9,062 bases of DNA, from contig NZ_CM000745.1 in NCBI RefSeq assembly GCF_000161455.1, forward strand, positions 4,222,349 through 4,231,410. The letters run 5' to 3'. The position numbers were made by a program, and so were the translations under genes. The stretch comes from Bacillus pseudomycoides DSM 12442. Its GTDB lineage: Bacteria; Bacillota; Bacilli; Bacillales; Bacillaceae_G. The notes beneath the pieces were generated by a model. That model did no database searches, was not told the DNA's origin, and saw only the letters and a program-made list of their open reading frames with translations. Position 1 is the first letter of the stretch; each line of letters begins with the position of its first letter. This document shows positions 1 to 5,978 of the stretch, piece by piece.

Positions 1-43
1 GACATTATACCCAAGTGCTAATATTAGTCATTAGTTAAAAGTG
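1..43 (+). other. 3' end of an upstream + strand transcript, gene not identifiable
   Basis: These bases precede a strong + oriented terminator, so they are probably the last codons or the 3' untranslated end of a gene lying to the left of the window. All three + frames hit a stop codon here (TAA at 19-21, TAG at 32-34, TAA at 36-38), leaving at most eleven residues in any frame. Nothing identifies the product. Confidence 0.4.
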
Positions 44-72
44 AAGCGCCCTGTTTACAGGGCGCTTTTTTT
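44..72 (+). terminator. Rho-independent terminator of the upstream gene
   Basis: A perfect GC-rich stem, with arms AGCGCCCTG (45-53) and CAGGGCGCT (58-66) around a four-base loop, is followed by a run of seven T (66-72). This is a textbook + strand intrinsic terminator. On the minus strand the hairpin is followed only by TTCACTTTTAA, so it would be a weaker terminator for the small gene ending at 99. Confidence 0.9.
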
Positions 73-98
73 ACTTGGGCGTAAATATATCGGCGCTT

Positions 99-383
99 TT
101 ACGGTTCCCTAAATCCAAATGCTCCAATAAGAACAGGGATGAGTAATATGAAAATAACAGCTAGAAGTGGAACAAAAATACCGACAAACTTCCATTTGCT
201 TGGTTCGTTCTTGTTTATAGCTATCATGCTGAATATGAGGCCGAGGATGATGCAAGCGGTGCTAATAAAAAAGAAAATGATTGGTAAAAAACTTAAATTT
301 GCTGCAAGGGCATAACTGAGTGAAAATGAAACAACTCCAGCTAATGTAACCCACAGAGAGAGAAAGCTATATTTGTTAAACAA
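99..383 (-). CDS. Small three-helix membrane protein, unknown function
   Basis: This encodes a hydrophobic protein of 94 residues that I do not recognise by name. Three membrane segments are visible at about residues 7-29, 32-55 and 65-88. A short polar loop around residues 57-66 (NKNEPSKWKF) separates the last two. There is no cleavable signal peptide and no enzymatic motif. The start is set at TTG (383-381) because GGAGGTGA (396-389), a near-perfect match to the 16S rRNA tail, ends five bases before it. The ATG at 398 lies inside that ribosome binding site and has none of its own. The gene is divergent from yunD, with a 179-base shared upstream region. Integral membrane protein is a safe call; any specific role would be guesswork. 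Confidence 0.75.
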   Translation of the reverse strand: MFNKYSFLSLWVTLAGVVSFSLSYALAANLSFLPIIFFFISTACIILGLIFSMIAINKNEPSKWKFVGIFVPLLAVIFILLIPVLIGAFGFREP

Positions 384-388
384 AGGAA

Positions 389-396
389 TCACCTCC
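389..396 (-). promoter_or_regulatory. Ribosome binding site that fixes a TTG start
   Basis: On the minus strand this reads GGAGGTGA, followed by five bases and then TTG at 383-381. It overlaps the ATG at 398-396, which therefore cannot be the real start if this site is used. The site decides the start in favour of the 94-residue product. Confidence 0.7.
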
Positions 397-442
397 ATAC
401 ATCCATTTTAGTGTGGAAATTTTCTAATTAAAAGGTATCTTT

Positions 443-470
443 TTGCTTTTTTCCCCAATCAGAGTACAAT
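443..470 (+). promoter_or_regulatory. Candidate sigmaA promoter of yunD
   Basis: TTGCTT (443-448) and TACAAT (465-470) are separated by 16 bases. The -10 has one mismatch to TATAAT and the -35 two mismatches to TTGACA. Transcription would begin near 477, giving a leader of about 85 bases before the yunD start. This rests on consensus matching only. Confidence 0.45.
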
Positions 471-549
471 GTAAAATAGCAAGAAAAGGCGAAAAGTATT
501 TACAGGATTATTGCAAGTAGATAGCGTAAAAGGCAGTAAGGAATTGAGA

Positions 550-565
550 GGAGGTTTTTTCTCTG
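550..565 (+). promoter_or_regulatory. Strong ribosome binding site followed by a CTG start codon (yunD)
   Basis: GGAGG (550-554) is followed by eight T-rich bases and then CTG at 563-565. The frame is closed upstream by TGA at 545-547, and no ATG, GTG or TTG occurs in it before GTG at 722. Because the codons between 563 and 722 encode conserved catalytic motifs, this CTG is the best candidate for the initiation codon. Confidence 0.65.
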
Positions 566-1978
566 GATATAAATAAAGAAACAATCATTCACCTTTATCA
601 TACAAACGATATACATAGTCATTTTGAAAACTGGCCGCAAATTTCTCGGTTTGTACAAGAAGAGAAAAAGCGCAGACAGAAAGCAGGAGAATCTGTTTTT
701 ACATTAGATATTGGCGATCATGTGGATCGTTTTCATCGTATAACGGAAGCAACGAATGGAAAGGGCAATACGAAATTATTAAACGAAGCGTTATATGATT
801 ATGTAACGATTGGAAATAACGAAGGAATTACATTAGCGAAGGAGCATCTTGGACATTTATATGATGAAGCGAATTTTGAGGTGCTTGTAGCTAATTTATT
901 TGAAAGAGATGGAACGTGTCCTAATTGGGTAAAACCGTACAAGTTGCATACAACTGCAGATGGAGTTACAATCGCTTTTATCGGCTTAACGGTAGCTTAT
1001 CCAGAGTTCTATGAAATGCTGGATTGGCATATTGAAGATCCGATTGCACATTTGGAAGTAATTTTAGAAGAAGTGAAAGAAAAAGCTGATGTTACTGTCG
1101 TTCTTTCTCATCTTGGAAAGAATGCAGATGAGTATATGGCAGAGCATTATGATATTGATGTTATTTTAGGGGCACATACGCATCATTTGTTTGAGCGTGG
1201 TGTTCTTGTGAATGGGACTTTGCTTTGCTGTGGAGAAAAGTGGGGGCATTATGTCGGACATGTTCAGCTAACGGTGGATCTAGAGACAAAAAGAGTGACA
1301 GAAAAGGATGGGAGAGCGATTCGTACAAATCGTCTGTCAGCTTACGGAGAGTCATTGCCGACGATTGAAGCGTTAGAGAAAGAAAGCGAACTCATTATGG
1401 CAGATCCGATTGTTGAGTTAAAAGAACCATTGCCGATTGATTGGTTCCAGGAGACACAAATTTCCCGTATGTTAGCAAGTGCATTAAAAAAATGGTGTAA
1501 TGCGGAAATTGGGATGGTCAATGCGGGTGTGTTATTAGAAGGATTAGAAGAAGGAATTGTAACGCGCGGAGATATCCACCGCATTTGTCCACATCCTATT
1601 AATCCATGTGCACTAAAAGTAAAAGGAAAAACATTACGAGATGTTATTTTAAAAGCACGTCGTTCAAATATGGAACAACTTGAGGTGAAAGGCCTTGGTT
1701 TTCGTGGGAAAGTTATGGGGAAAATGATTTATGATGGCCTGGAAGTTACATTAGATACGATTCCTGGAAATAAAATTTTACTCGAAGATGTATTGATTAA
1801 TGGAGAATCATTAGAGTTAGAACGTATATACACTGTCGGAACGATTGATATGTTTACATTCGGGTACTTATACCCAGAACTATCCACACTTTCTGAAAAA
1901 CAATATTATATGCCAGAGTTATTGCGAGATGTGTTAACAGAGATGTTGATAACTTATACATCTTCCATCAAACTATAG
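563..1978 (+). CDS. yunD: YunD-type metallophosphatase / 5'-nucleotidase family protein
   Basis: This is a 471-residue protein of the calcineurin-like phosphoesterase plus 5'-nucleotidase C-terminal domain family, close to the length I recall for Bacillus subtilis YunD. It should bind two metal ions and hydrolyse a phosphate ester, probably of a nucleotide; the physiological substrate is not established. Visible metal-site motifs are HTNDIHSH (13-20, with D16 and H18), GDHVDR (51-56), GNNEG (84-88, where related nucleotidases have GNHE), SH at 182-183 and GAHTHH (203-208). The second domain covers roughly 250-460. There is no signal peptide, so it is probably cytoplasmic. The start is taken as CTG at 563, supported by a GGAGG site eight bases upstream. 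GTG at 722 would remove 53 residues including the first two metal motifs. yunC follows 67 bases later with no terminator between, so co-transcription is likely. Confidence 0.88.
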   Translation: MDINKETIIHLYHTNDIHSHFENWPQISRFVQEEKKRRQKAGESVFTLDIGDHVDRFHRITEATNGKGNTKLLNEALYDYVTIGNNEGITLAKEHLGHLYDEANFEVLVANLFERDGTCPNWVKPYKLHTTADGVTIAFIGLTVAYPEFYEMLDWHIEDPIAHLEVILEEVKEKADVTVVLSHLGKNADEYMAEHYDIDVILGAHTHHLFERGVLVNGTLLCCGEKWGHYVGHVQLTVDLETKRVTEKDGRAIRTNRLSAYGESLPTIEALEKESELIMADPIVELKEPLPIDWFQETQISRMLASALKKWCNAEIGMVNAGVLLEGLEEGIVTRGDIHRICPHPINPCALKVKGKTLRDVILKARRSNMEQLEVKGLGFRGKVMGKMIYDGLEVTLDTIPGNKILLEDVLINGESLELERIYTVGTIDMFTFGYLYPELSTLSEKQYYMPELLRDVLTEMLITYTSSIKL

Positions 1979-2045
1979 GCTAGTTAACCTGTAACACTCA
2001 TTTTTCTCTTTTCATAAAGATAAGAAAGAGAGGAGTGTGTGAACT

Positions 2046-2348
2046 ATGGTTAATGTGGAACCAATTATCATTGATAACTATACGTTTATAGCGGTTAGCG
2101 TAAAGCTTCCGAAAACAAATTTGCTGGCTGTTATGAGCGATAAGGGATATATTATGTGTGGAGCTTTAGATGTCGGTCTATTAAACGAGAAGTTAGGGGA
2201 CCGAGGTATTATTGCTGGCCGCGCAGTTGGTGTGAGAACGATTGAGCAGCTTCTTGAAGCGCCGCTTGAATCGGTAACGACTGAAGCCGAGGCTCTAGGC
2301 ATTCCAGCAGGAACAATTGGAAAAGATGCTTTATTAAAAATGATATAA
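2046..2348 (+). CDS. yunC: YunC, DUF1805 family small protein
   Basis: This 100-residue protein matches the YunC/DUF1805 family as I remember it. Features include the N-terminal VNVEPIIIDNYTF strand region, the segment DKGYIMCGALDV (about 32-43, with a conserved-looking Cys 38) and a glycine-rich stretch around 50-62. It is a soluble single-domain protein without signal peptide or membrane helix. No biochemical function is established for the family, and none is offered here. The ATG is preceded by AGGAG (2031-2035) with ten bases of spacing. It lies between yunD and yunB on the same strand; a terminator-like hairpin begins 12 bases after its stop codon, so it is probably the last gene of a yunD-yunC unit. 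Confidence 0.85.
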   Translation: MVNVEPIIIDNYTFIAVSVKLPKTNLLAVMSDKGYIMCGALDVGLLNEKLGDRGIIAGRAVGVRTIEQLLEAPLESVTTEAEALGIPAGTIGKDALLKMI

Positions 2349-2380
2349 GTATATATCGTCCCTCTTTCTTGCATAGAAAT
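2349..2380 (+). promoter_or_regulatory. Possible sigmaE-type sporulation promoter of yunB
   Basis: A GTATATA -35-like element (2349-2355) and a CATAGAAA -10-like element (2372-2379) are separated by about 16 bases. They partly match the mother-cell sigmaE pattern (ATATT / CATACAAT type). The -10 lies in the loop of the hairpin at 2360-2396. Transcription would start near 2386, giving a leader of only about 18 bases that still contains the yunB ribosome binding site. B. subtilis yunB is, from memory, a sigmaE-regulon gene, which motivated the search. The match is imperfect (six of eight at the -10). Confidence 0.35.
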
Positions 2381-2403
2381 GATATAAGAAGGAGGGTTTT
2401 TTT
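2360..2403 (+). terminator. Terminator/attenuator hairpin after yunC that contains the yunB ribosome binding site
   Basis: The left arm CCCTCTTTCTT (2360-2370) pairs with AAGAAGGAGGG (2386-2396) over 11 base pairs, including one G-U pair. Seven T follow directly (2397-2403), and the next base starts the yunB ATG at 2404. The 3' arm is also the yunB ribosome binding site (AAGGAGG), and the T-run is its spacer. Transcripts coming through yunC should mostly stop here, or carry a sequestered yunB site. The structure therefore probably separates yunC and yunB expression. Confidence 0.75.
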
Positions 2404-3141
2404 ATGCGTACATTTCGTCCAAAAGCTTCGCGTTTCCGAAAAGGCCCACTCCCCTTTCGGCATGTACTACTCATTTCGTTTATCATTTTTTTATTGTTAA
2501 CTTTACAAGGATTCTGGATTGTGAATAAAAGTATTCAACCTACATTAATAAAATATGGAGAAACGCAGACACATAAAATGGCAACGGTTGTGATGACGAA
2601 AGCGGTAAAGGATCGAATTAAGGAAGGGTTTGATGTGGATTCATTAATGAAAGTACAAAACGATAAGAATGGAAGAGTATCCACAATCGATTTAAATACA
2701 AAGCAAGTAAATGAGATTTTGACATCGACTACTGCATACATAGAGAAATATTTGCATCAAGTGGAGAAGGGGGATATGAAGGCACTCGGTCTTCCAGAAG
2801 AGAGCGGAGTGTCAATGTCTGTTCCTCTTGGACGCATAACGGATAATGCACTCCTTGGTAATTTAGGGCCGAATATTCCGATTGATTTTACAACAATTGG
2901 TCATGTGAATACGGATATTAAGCAAAATGTAAAACCGCATGGAATTAACAATACAGCGATTGAAGTTGTTATGGAAGTACAGGTTACGCTACAGGTAATT
3001 ATTCCATTTCGTACAAAAGAAATTACAGTAAAACAAAATATCCCAATTGCAACGCGAATTGTACAAGGAGAGGTACCATCTTATTATGGAAGCGGCGGAG
3101 TTGTTATGCCAGATAGTAAAGGGAAGAAAGCGGATGATTAA
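2404..3141 (+). CDS. yunB: YunB sporulation protein
   Basis: This 245-residue protein is recognisable as YunB, which in B. subtilis is needed for efficient sporulation and is made in the mother cell; its molecular function is unknown to me. A basic N-terminal tail (R2, R5, K7, R10, R12, K13) precedes one membrane anchor at about residues 20-42, predicting a cytoplasmic N-terminus and an exported domain of about 200 residues. That domain shows PLGRITDNALLGNLGPNIPIDF (split here as PLGRITDNALLG and NLGPNIPIDF, about 140-161). Hydrophobic beta-like stretches follow near 187-203. The ATG has AAGGAGG eight or nine bases upstream, inside a hairpin that ends the preceding transcript. The gene converges on lytH, another sporulation gene. 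Its TAA stop sits in the loop of its own terminator. Confidence 0.87.
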   Translation: MRTFRPKASRFRKGPLPFRHVLLISFIIFLLLTLQGFWIVNKSIQPTLIKYGETQTHKMATVVMTKAVKDRIKEGFDVDSLMKVQNDKNGRVSTIDLNTKQVNEILTSTTAYIEKYLHQVEKGDMKALGLPEESGVSMSVPLGRITDNALLGNLGPNIPIDFTTIGHVNTDIKQNVKPHGINNTAIEVVMEVQVTLQVIIPFRTKEITVKQNIPIATRIVQGEVPSYYGSGGVVMPDSKGKKADD

Positions 3142-3156
3142 ATCATTCGCTTTTTT
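3127..3156 (+). terminator. Rho-independent terminator of yunB
   Basis: The arms AAAGCGGATGAT (3127-3138) and ATCATTCGCTTT (3142-3153) form a 12-pair stem with one G-T pair and a three-base loop. The stem runs into six T (3151-3156). The loop TAA (3139-3141) is exactly the yunB stop codon, so the 5' arm is coding sequence. Confidence 0.85.
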
Positions 3157-3288
3157 ATGTTTTATTGGTTTTTTAAGCTAACGCTAAAAAATATGGAAAA
3201 TTTTATCGGATAAAGCAAAGGATTAACAAAATATGTATTATAACGGATGAGTAAGTTTGAAAAGACATTATAGGACCTAAAAGGAAAC

Positions 3289-3318
3289 AACCGTAGCAAT
3301 TAGCTACGGTTATTTTTT
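3289..3318. terminator. Hairpin at the lytH 3' end, possibly a bidirectional terminator
   Basis: The arms AACCGTAGC (3289-3297) and GCTACGGTT (3303-3311) form a perfect nine-pair stem with a five-base loop. The loop contains the lytH stop codon (minus strand TAA, 3302-3300). On the + strand it is followed by ATTTTTT (3312-3318). On the minus strand it is followed by GTTTCCTTTT, a broken T-run. It is the only terminator candidate for lytH and a second backstop for + strand transcription from yunB. Confidence 0.65.
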
Positions 3319-4298
3319 AAATTCGCACGTTCTTTCCGCTCCCATAAACTTAAATGCATATACGGATCAAAAGCCCATTCTGTATACCCGTTGTCTTTAT
3401 ATAATCCAAAGTGCAAGTGTGGTGGGAACTTTCCAGCTGTACCAGGAGGTCCATAACCTGTGTTACCAACGAAGCCAAGAACGGTTCCTGGCTCTACAAT
3501 TTGTCCTAGCTGTATTTCTTTAGAAAAGCCACCTAAATGTGCGTAATAATGATAATTGTTATATAAATCACGAATGCCGATGCGCCAACCACCAAGGCGA
3601 TTCCAACCTTTTGTTTCAATAACGCCGTAGCAGGTAGATCTTACTGGTACACCGTGCCTTGCGAAAATATCGGTGCCTTCATGAATACGTCTTCCTCCAA
3701 AACTCCGCCCAGCGCCAAATGTACTACGGTAGCTATTGTCGCTATGGACAGGAAGAGGGAAAGCATTCCCTTCTAAGTTAATACGACCATAGTGCTTATA
3801 GATTCGAGCATATTCGGTAATTAATTCAACCGTTTTTGCACGTCTATAATATTCCCAGAGCATAATTTTAATACGGTCTTCTGAAGTCCCTTGCTTTTTT
3901 ATAATAGTTGCCATTGTATGCAAAAGGTCTCGGTCGTTATTTGCATTTGCAATTCCATCTTTATCGCCATCTAAACCAATCCCCCCAAACAGAGAAATCG
4001 TGTGGGGAAGAGTATCGTTAGTAGAACCATTGGCAGGTCCAGCCCACATTTCTGGTTTAAAGTAAATTGATATGATAGCATCGGGCTTTTTCGGAATATC
4101 TTTTCTTACGCTCCGTATATTGCGTTCATATTGATCAATTGCGGCTAAGTAATACCATGGAATATTAGCATCTTTTTCAGTTTCTTTATATAGTGTCATG
4201 CGCTTTTCGTATATTTGATTTTGATTCACTTCACCATAGGCAATGCCTTGCCCAAGAAGAAAACAAATAGAAAGCAATAAGGCAATCTTTCGAGGCAT
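3300..4298 (-). CDS. lytH: LytH-type M23 peptidoglycan endopeptidase (sporulation)
   Basis: This is a secreted 332-residue zinc metallopeptidase of family M23 (LytM/lysostaphin fold). The signal peptide covers about residues 1-22 (K4 followed by a hydrophobic core and AYG). The M23 domain occupies about 180-315 and carries the zinc ligand motif HEGTD (H206, D210), the later histidine H254 (YYAHL) and PHLHFG (H294, H296). B. subtilis LytH (YunA) sits in the same neighbourhood. From memory, it is a sigmaK-controlled mother-cell enzyme that trims cortex stem peptides to single L-alanine. An N-terminal region (about 40-175) contains PWYYLAAIDQYERN and DGDKDGIAN, resembling the substrate-domain motifs of MltB-like lytic transglycosylases. 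The ATG has AAAGGAG nine bases upstream. It is divergent from lipA and convergent with yunB. The family is certain; the exact bond cleaved is inferred. Confidence 0.87.
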   Translation of the reverse strand: MPRKIALLLSICFLLGQGIAYGEVNQNQIYEKRMTLYKETEKDANIPWYYLAAIDQYERNIRSVRKDIPKKPDAIISIYFKPEMWAGPANGSTNDTLPHTISLFGGIGLDGDKDGIANANNDRDLLHTMATIIKKQGTSEDRIKIMLWEYYRRAKTVELITEYARIYKHYGRINLEGNAFPLPVHSDNSYRSTFGAGRSFGGRRIHEGTDIFARHGVPVRSTCYGVIETKGWNRLGGWRIGIRDLYNNYHYYAHLGGFSKEIQLGQIVEPGTVLGFVGNTGYGPPGTAGKFPPHLHFGLYKDNGYTEWAFDPYMHLSLWERKERANLKNNRS

Positions 4299-4396
4299 GA
4301 AAATAAACTCCTTTCACAACATCACTCTTTCTAGTGTGGGATATACGAGATATTTCATTATAGTAAATCATTGGTAAAAATTCTTGGAATCTTCAT

Positions 4397-4425
4397 TTGA
4401 GCAAATCGCTTTCATACGTTAGAAT
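4397..4425 (+). promoter_or_regulatory. Candidate sigmaA promoter of lipA
   Basis: TTGAGC (4397-4402) and TAGAAT (4420-4425) are separated by the optimal 17 bases. The -10 has one mismatch and the -35 two. Transcription would start near 4432, leaving a leader of about 57 bases before the lipA ATG. The TTG at 4438, which opens a longer reading frame, would fall almost at the transcript 5' end with no ribosome binding site, which argues against it. Confidence 0.6.
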
Positions 4426-4488
4426 AGATATGTTACATTGAAAGAAGCGAACACGGTAAACTATTTCATATTGTGCGGAGTTGATAAC

Positions 4489-5385
4489 ATGACAAAACAA
4501 ACAGAATATAAGCGCAAGCCCGAATGGTTGAAAATTAAGTTAAATACAAATGAAAACTATACAGGCTTAAAGAAAATGATGCGTTCTAAGCAGCTGCATA
4601 CCGTTTGTGAAGAGGCGAAATGTCCGAATATTCACGAATGCTGGGCTGTAAGAAAAACAGCAACGTTTATGATTTTAGGTGCGGTTTGTACACGTGCTTG
4701 TCGTTTTTGTGCGGTTAAAACAGGCTTACCAACGGAGCTTGATTTACAAGAGCCAGAACGCGTAGCAGATTCTGTAGTACACATGGGCTTAAAACACGTT
4801 GTTATAACAGCGGTTGCACGTGATGATTTGAAAGATGGCGGAGCTGCTGTTTTTGCTGAAACAGTGCGCGCTGTTCGTCGCAAAAATCCATTCACGTCTA
4901 TTGAAGTACTGCCATCTGATATGGGCGGGGTAGAAGAAAATTTAAAAATGTTAATGGATGCAAAACCGGATATTTTAAACCATAACATTGAAACAGTACG
5001 TCGATTATCTGACCGAGTTCGCGCTAGAGCAAAATATGATCGTTCCTTAGAGTTTTTACGTCGTGCGAAAGAAATGCAACCTGATATTCCAACTAAATCT
5101 AGCATTATGGTGGGACTGGGTGAAACAAGAGAAGATTTAATTGAAGCAATGGACGACTTACGTGCGAACAATGTGGATATTTTAACACTTGGACAATACC
5201 TACAACCATCTAAAAAACATTTACCAGTTATTAAATACTACACACCAGCTGAATTTGCAGAGCTAAAAGAAATTGCTCTTAGCAAAGGATTTAGCCACTG
5301 TGAAGCTGGCCCGCTTGTTCGTTCTTCTTACCATGCAGATGAGCAAGTACGTTCTGCAAAAGAAAATACAGCACAAGCAAAATAA
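4489..5385 (+). CDS. lipA: Lipoyl synthase, radical SAM enzyme
   Basis: LipA inserts two sulfur atoms into protein-bound octanoyl groups to make the lipoyl cofactor of 2-oxoacid dehydrogenases and the glycine cleavage system. The 298-residue product carries the auxiliary [4Fe-4S] cluster motif C40-X4-C45-X5-C51. It also has the radical SAM motif C67-X3-C71-X2-C74. The C-terminal RSSY motif (278-281) supplies the serine ligand to the auxiliary cluster. The length equals that I recall for B. subtilis LipA, and the sequence is strongly Bacillus-like. The start is ATG at 4489, with GGAG (4477-4480) eight bases upstream. The frame extends to TTG at 4438, but that would add 17 unconserved residues and lacks a binding site. 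The gene is monocistronic, between its own promoter and a strong terminator. Confidence 0.97.
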   Translation: MTKQTEYKRKPEWLKIKLNTNENYTGLKKMMRSKQLHTVCEEAKCPNIHECWAVRKTATFMILGAVCTRACRFCAVKTGLPTELDLQEPERVADSVVHMGLKHVVITAVARDDLKDGGAAVFAETVRAVRRKNPFTSIEVLPSDMGGVEENLKMLMDAKPDILNHNIETVRRLSDRVRARAKYDRSLEFLRRAKEMQPDIPTKSSIMVGLGETREDLIEAMDDLRANNVDILTLGQYLQPSKKHLPVIKYYTPAEFAELKEIALSKGFSHCEAGPLVRSSYHADEQVRSAKENTAQAK

Positions 5386-5389
5386 TAGT

Positions 5390-5430
5390 AAAAAATCCTT
5401 CTTAGCATGAAAACTAAGAAGGATTTTTTT
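5390..5430. terminator. Bidirectional terminator between lipA and the yfb-like deacylase gene
   Basis: A long stem pairs AAAAAATCCTTCTTAG (5390-5405) with CTAAGAAGGATTTTTT (5414-5429) around an eight-base loop. Seven T (5424-5430) end the + strand version, and a six-base A-run gives the matching T-run on the minus strand. It sits five bases after the lipA stop and about 50 bases after the stop of the converging deacylase gene at 5483, so it probably serves both transcripts. The 'yfb-like' label in the call is informal; the deacylase gene is given no symbol. Confidence 0.88.
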
Positions 5431-5482
5431 ACTTCAAACACAACTAAATAGGAAACAATAAAGGAAGTTTTACCGCAGTTTT

Positions 5483-5959
5483 TCAATTTGTTTTTCTATA
5501 TTCTAAAACGGTATTTTGACATGTGGATAAAATCTTTTTCAATTCTTCTGTGGATAATTCAATTGTAAATTCCGGAACACCCGGTGTAATTAAAATTTTG
5601 TCATAGGCATAGACGGAACTATCCACAATAATTGTTACATTCTGTGAATAGCCAAAAGGAGCGACGCATCCCGGAATACATCCTGTTTGTTCTCTTAGTT
5701 CATCAGGTGAACAAATTGATAAGCGCTGCCCCGTGATTTCCTTCATTTCGTTTCTCTCGAGACGAGTTCCTTCCAATGTGAAGAAAACGTAATAGGATCC
5801 AGATTTTGATTTTAAAAATAAGCTTTTACTTGGAGCACCCTGCAAGCCAAGGCGTTCACGAACAACACGATCTGTCTCATAATCGAGAACTGGTTCATGT
5901 TCAAATTTTTCATAAGAAACATTTGTCTTATGTAATAAAGAGATTACTTCTTCGTACAT
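5483..5959 (-). CDS. YbaK/ProX-type aminoacyl-tRNA deacylase domain protein
   Basis: This 158-residue single-domain protein belongs to the YbaK / prolyl-tRNA-synthetase-associated (INS-like) family. Members hydrolyse mischarged aminoacyl-tRNA in trans, for example Cys-tRNAPro or Ala-tRNAPro. Supporting motifs are EHEPVLDYE (20-28), SKSLFLKSKSG (44-54, with K45 at the position of the conserved catalytic lysine) and GCIPGCVAPFG (93-103), the family's glycine-proline loop. Which mischarged tRNA it edits cannot be read from the sequence. It is soluble and cytoplasmic. The ATG has AAAGGAG upstream with a rather long 12-base gap, and no other in-frame start is closer. It begins 19 bases after the stop of the YoaP-like gene, so it is the last cistron of a three-gene operon. 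Confidence 0.83.
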   Translation of the reverse strand: MYEEVISLLHKTNVSYEKFEHEPVLDYETDRVVRERLGLQGAPSKSLFLKSKSGSYYVFFTLEGTRLERNEMKEITGQRLSICSPDELREQTGCIPGCVAPFGYSQNVTIIVDSSVYAYDKILITPGVPEFTIELSTEELKKILSTCQNTVLEYRKTN

Positions 5960-5978
5960 ATTTTTGTAATGCTCCTTT

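Noticed and set aside
722..724. GTG as the start of yunD
   Set aside because: No ribosome binding site precedes it, and it removes HTNDIHSH and splits the GDHVDR motif, which are conserved in the family and encoded in frame upstream.
2004..2031. TCTCTTT...AAAGAGA pairing just before the yunC ribosome binding site
   Set aside because: The stem is only seven mostly A-T pairs, has a long loop and lacks a T-run after it, so neither termination nor a regulatory leader is supported.
4357..4385. Perfect TATAAT on the minus strand upstream of lytH as a sigmaA promoter
   Set aside because: The matching -35 region reads AAGAAT at 17 bases, a poor match, and lytH is expected to be controlled by a sporulation sigma factor. 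I could not find a convincing sigmaK pair either, so no promoter was called.
4413..4421. CATACGTTA upstream of lipA as a sigmaK -10 element
   Set aside because: It fits CATA-N3-TA, but no AC-containing -35 occurs at the right distance. It also faces lipA, a housekeeping gene with a better sigmaA promoter overlapping the same bases.
4438..4488. TTG at 4438 as the start of lipA
   Set aside because: It has no ribosome binding site, lies only a few bases after the predicted transcription start, and the 17 added residues do not resemble known LipA proteins. ATG 4489 has a GGAG site at ideal spacing.
4632..5171. Long open frame on the minus strand inside lipA
   Set aside because: It is a shadow of the highly conserved lipA coding sequence, serine- and arginine-rich in a way typical of antisense frames, without a ribosome binding site or family resemblance.
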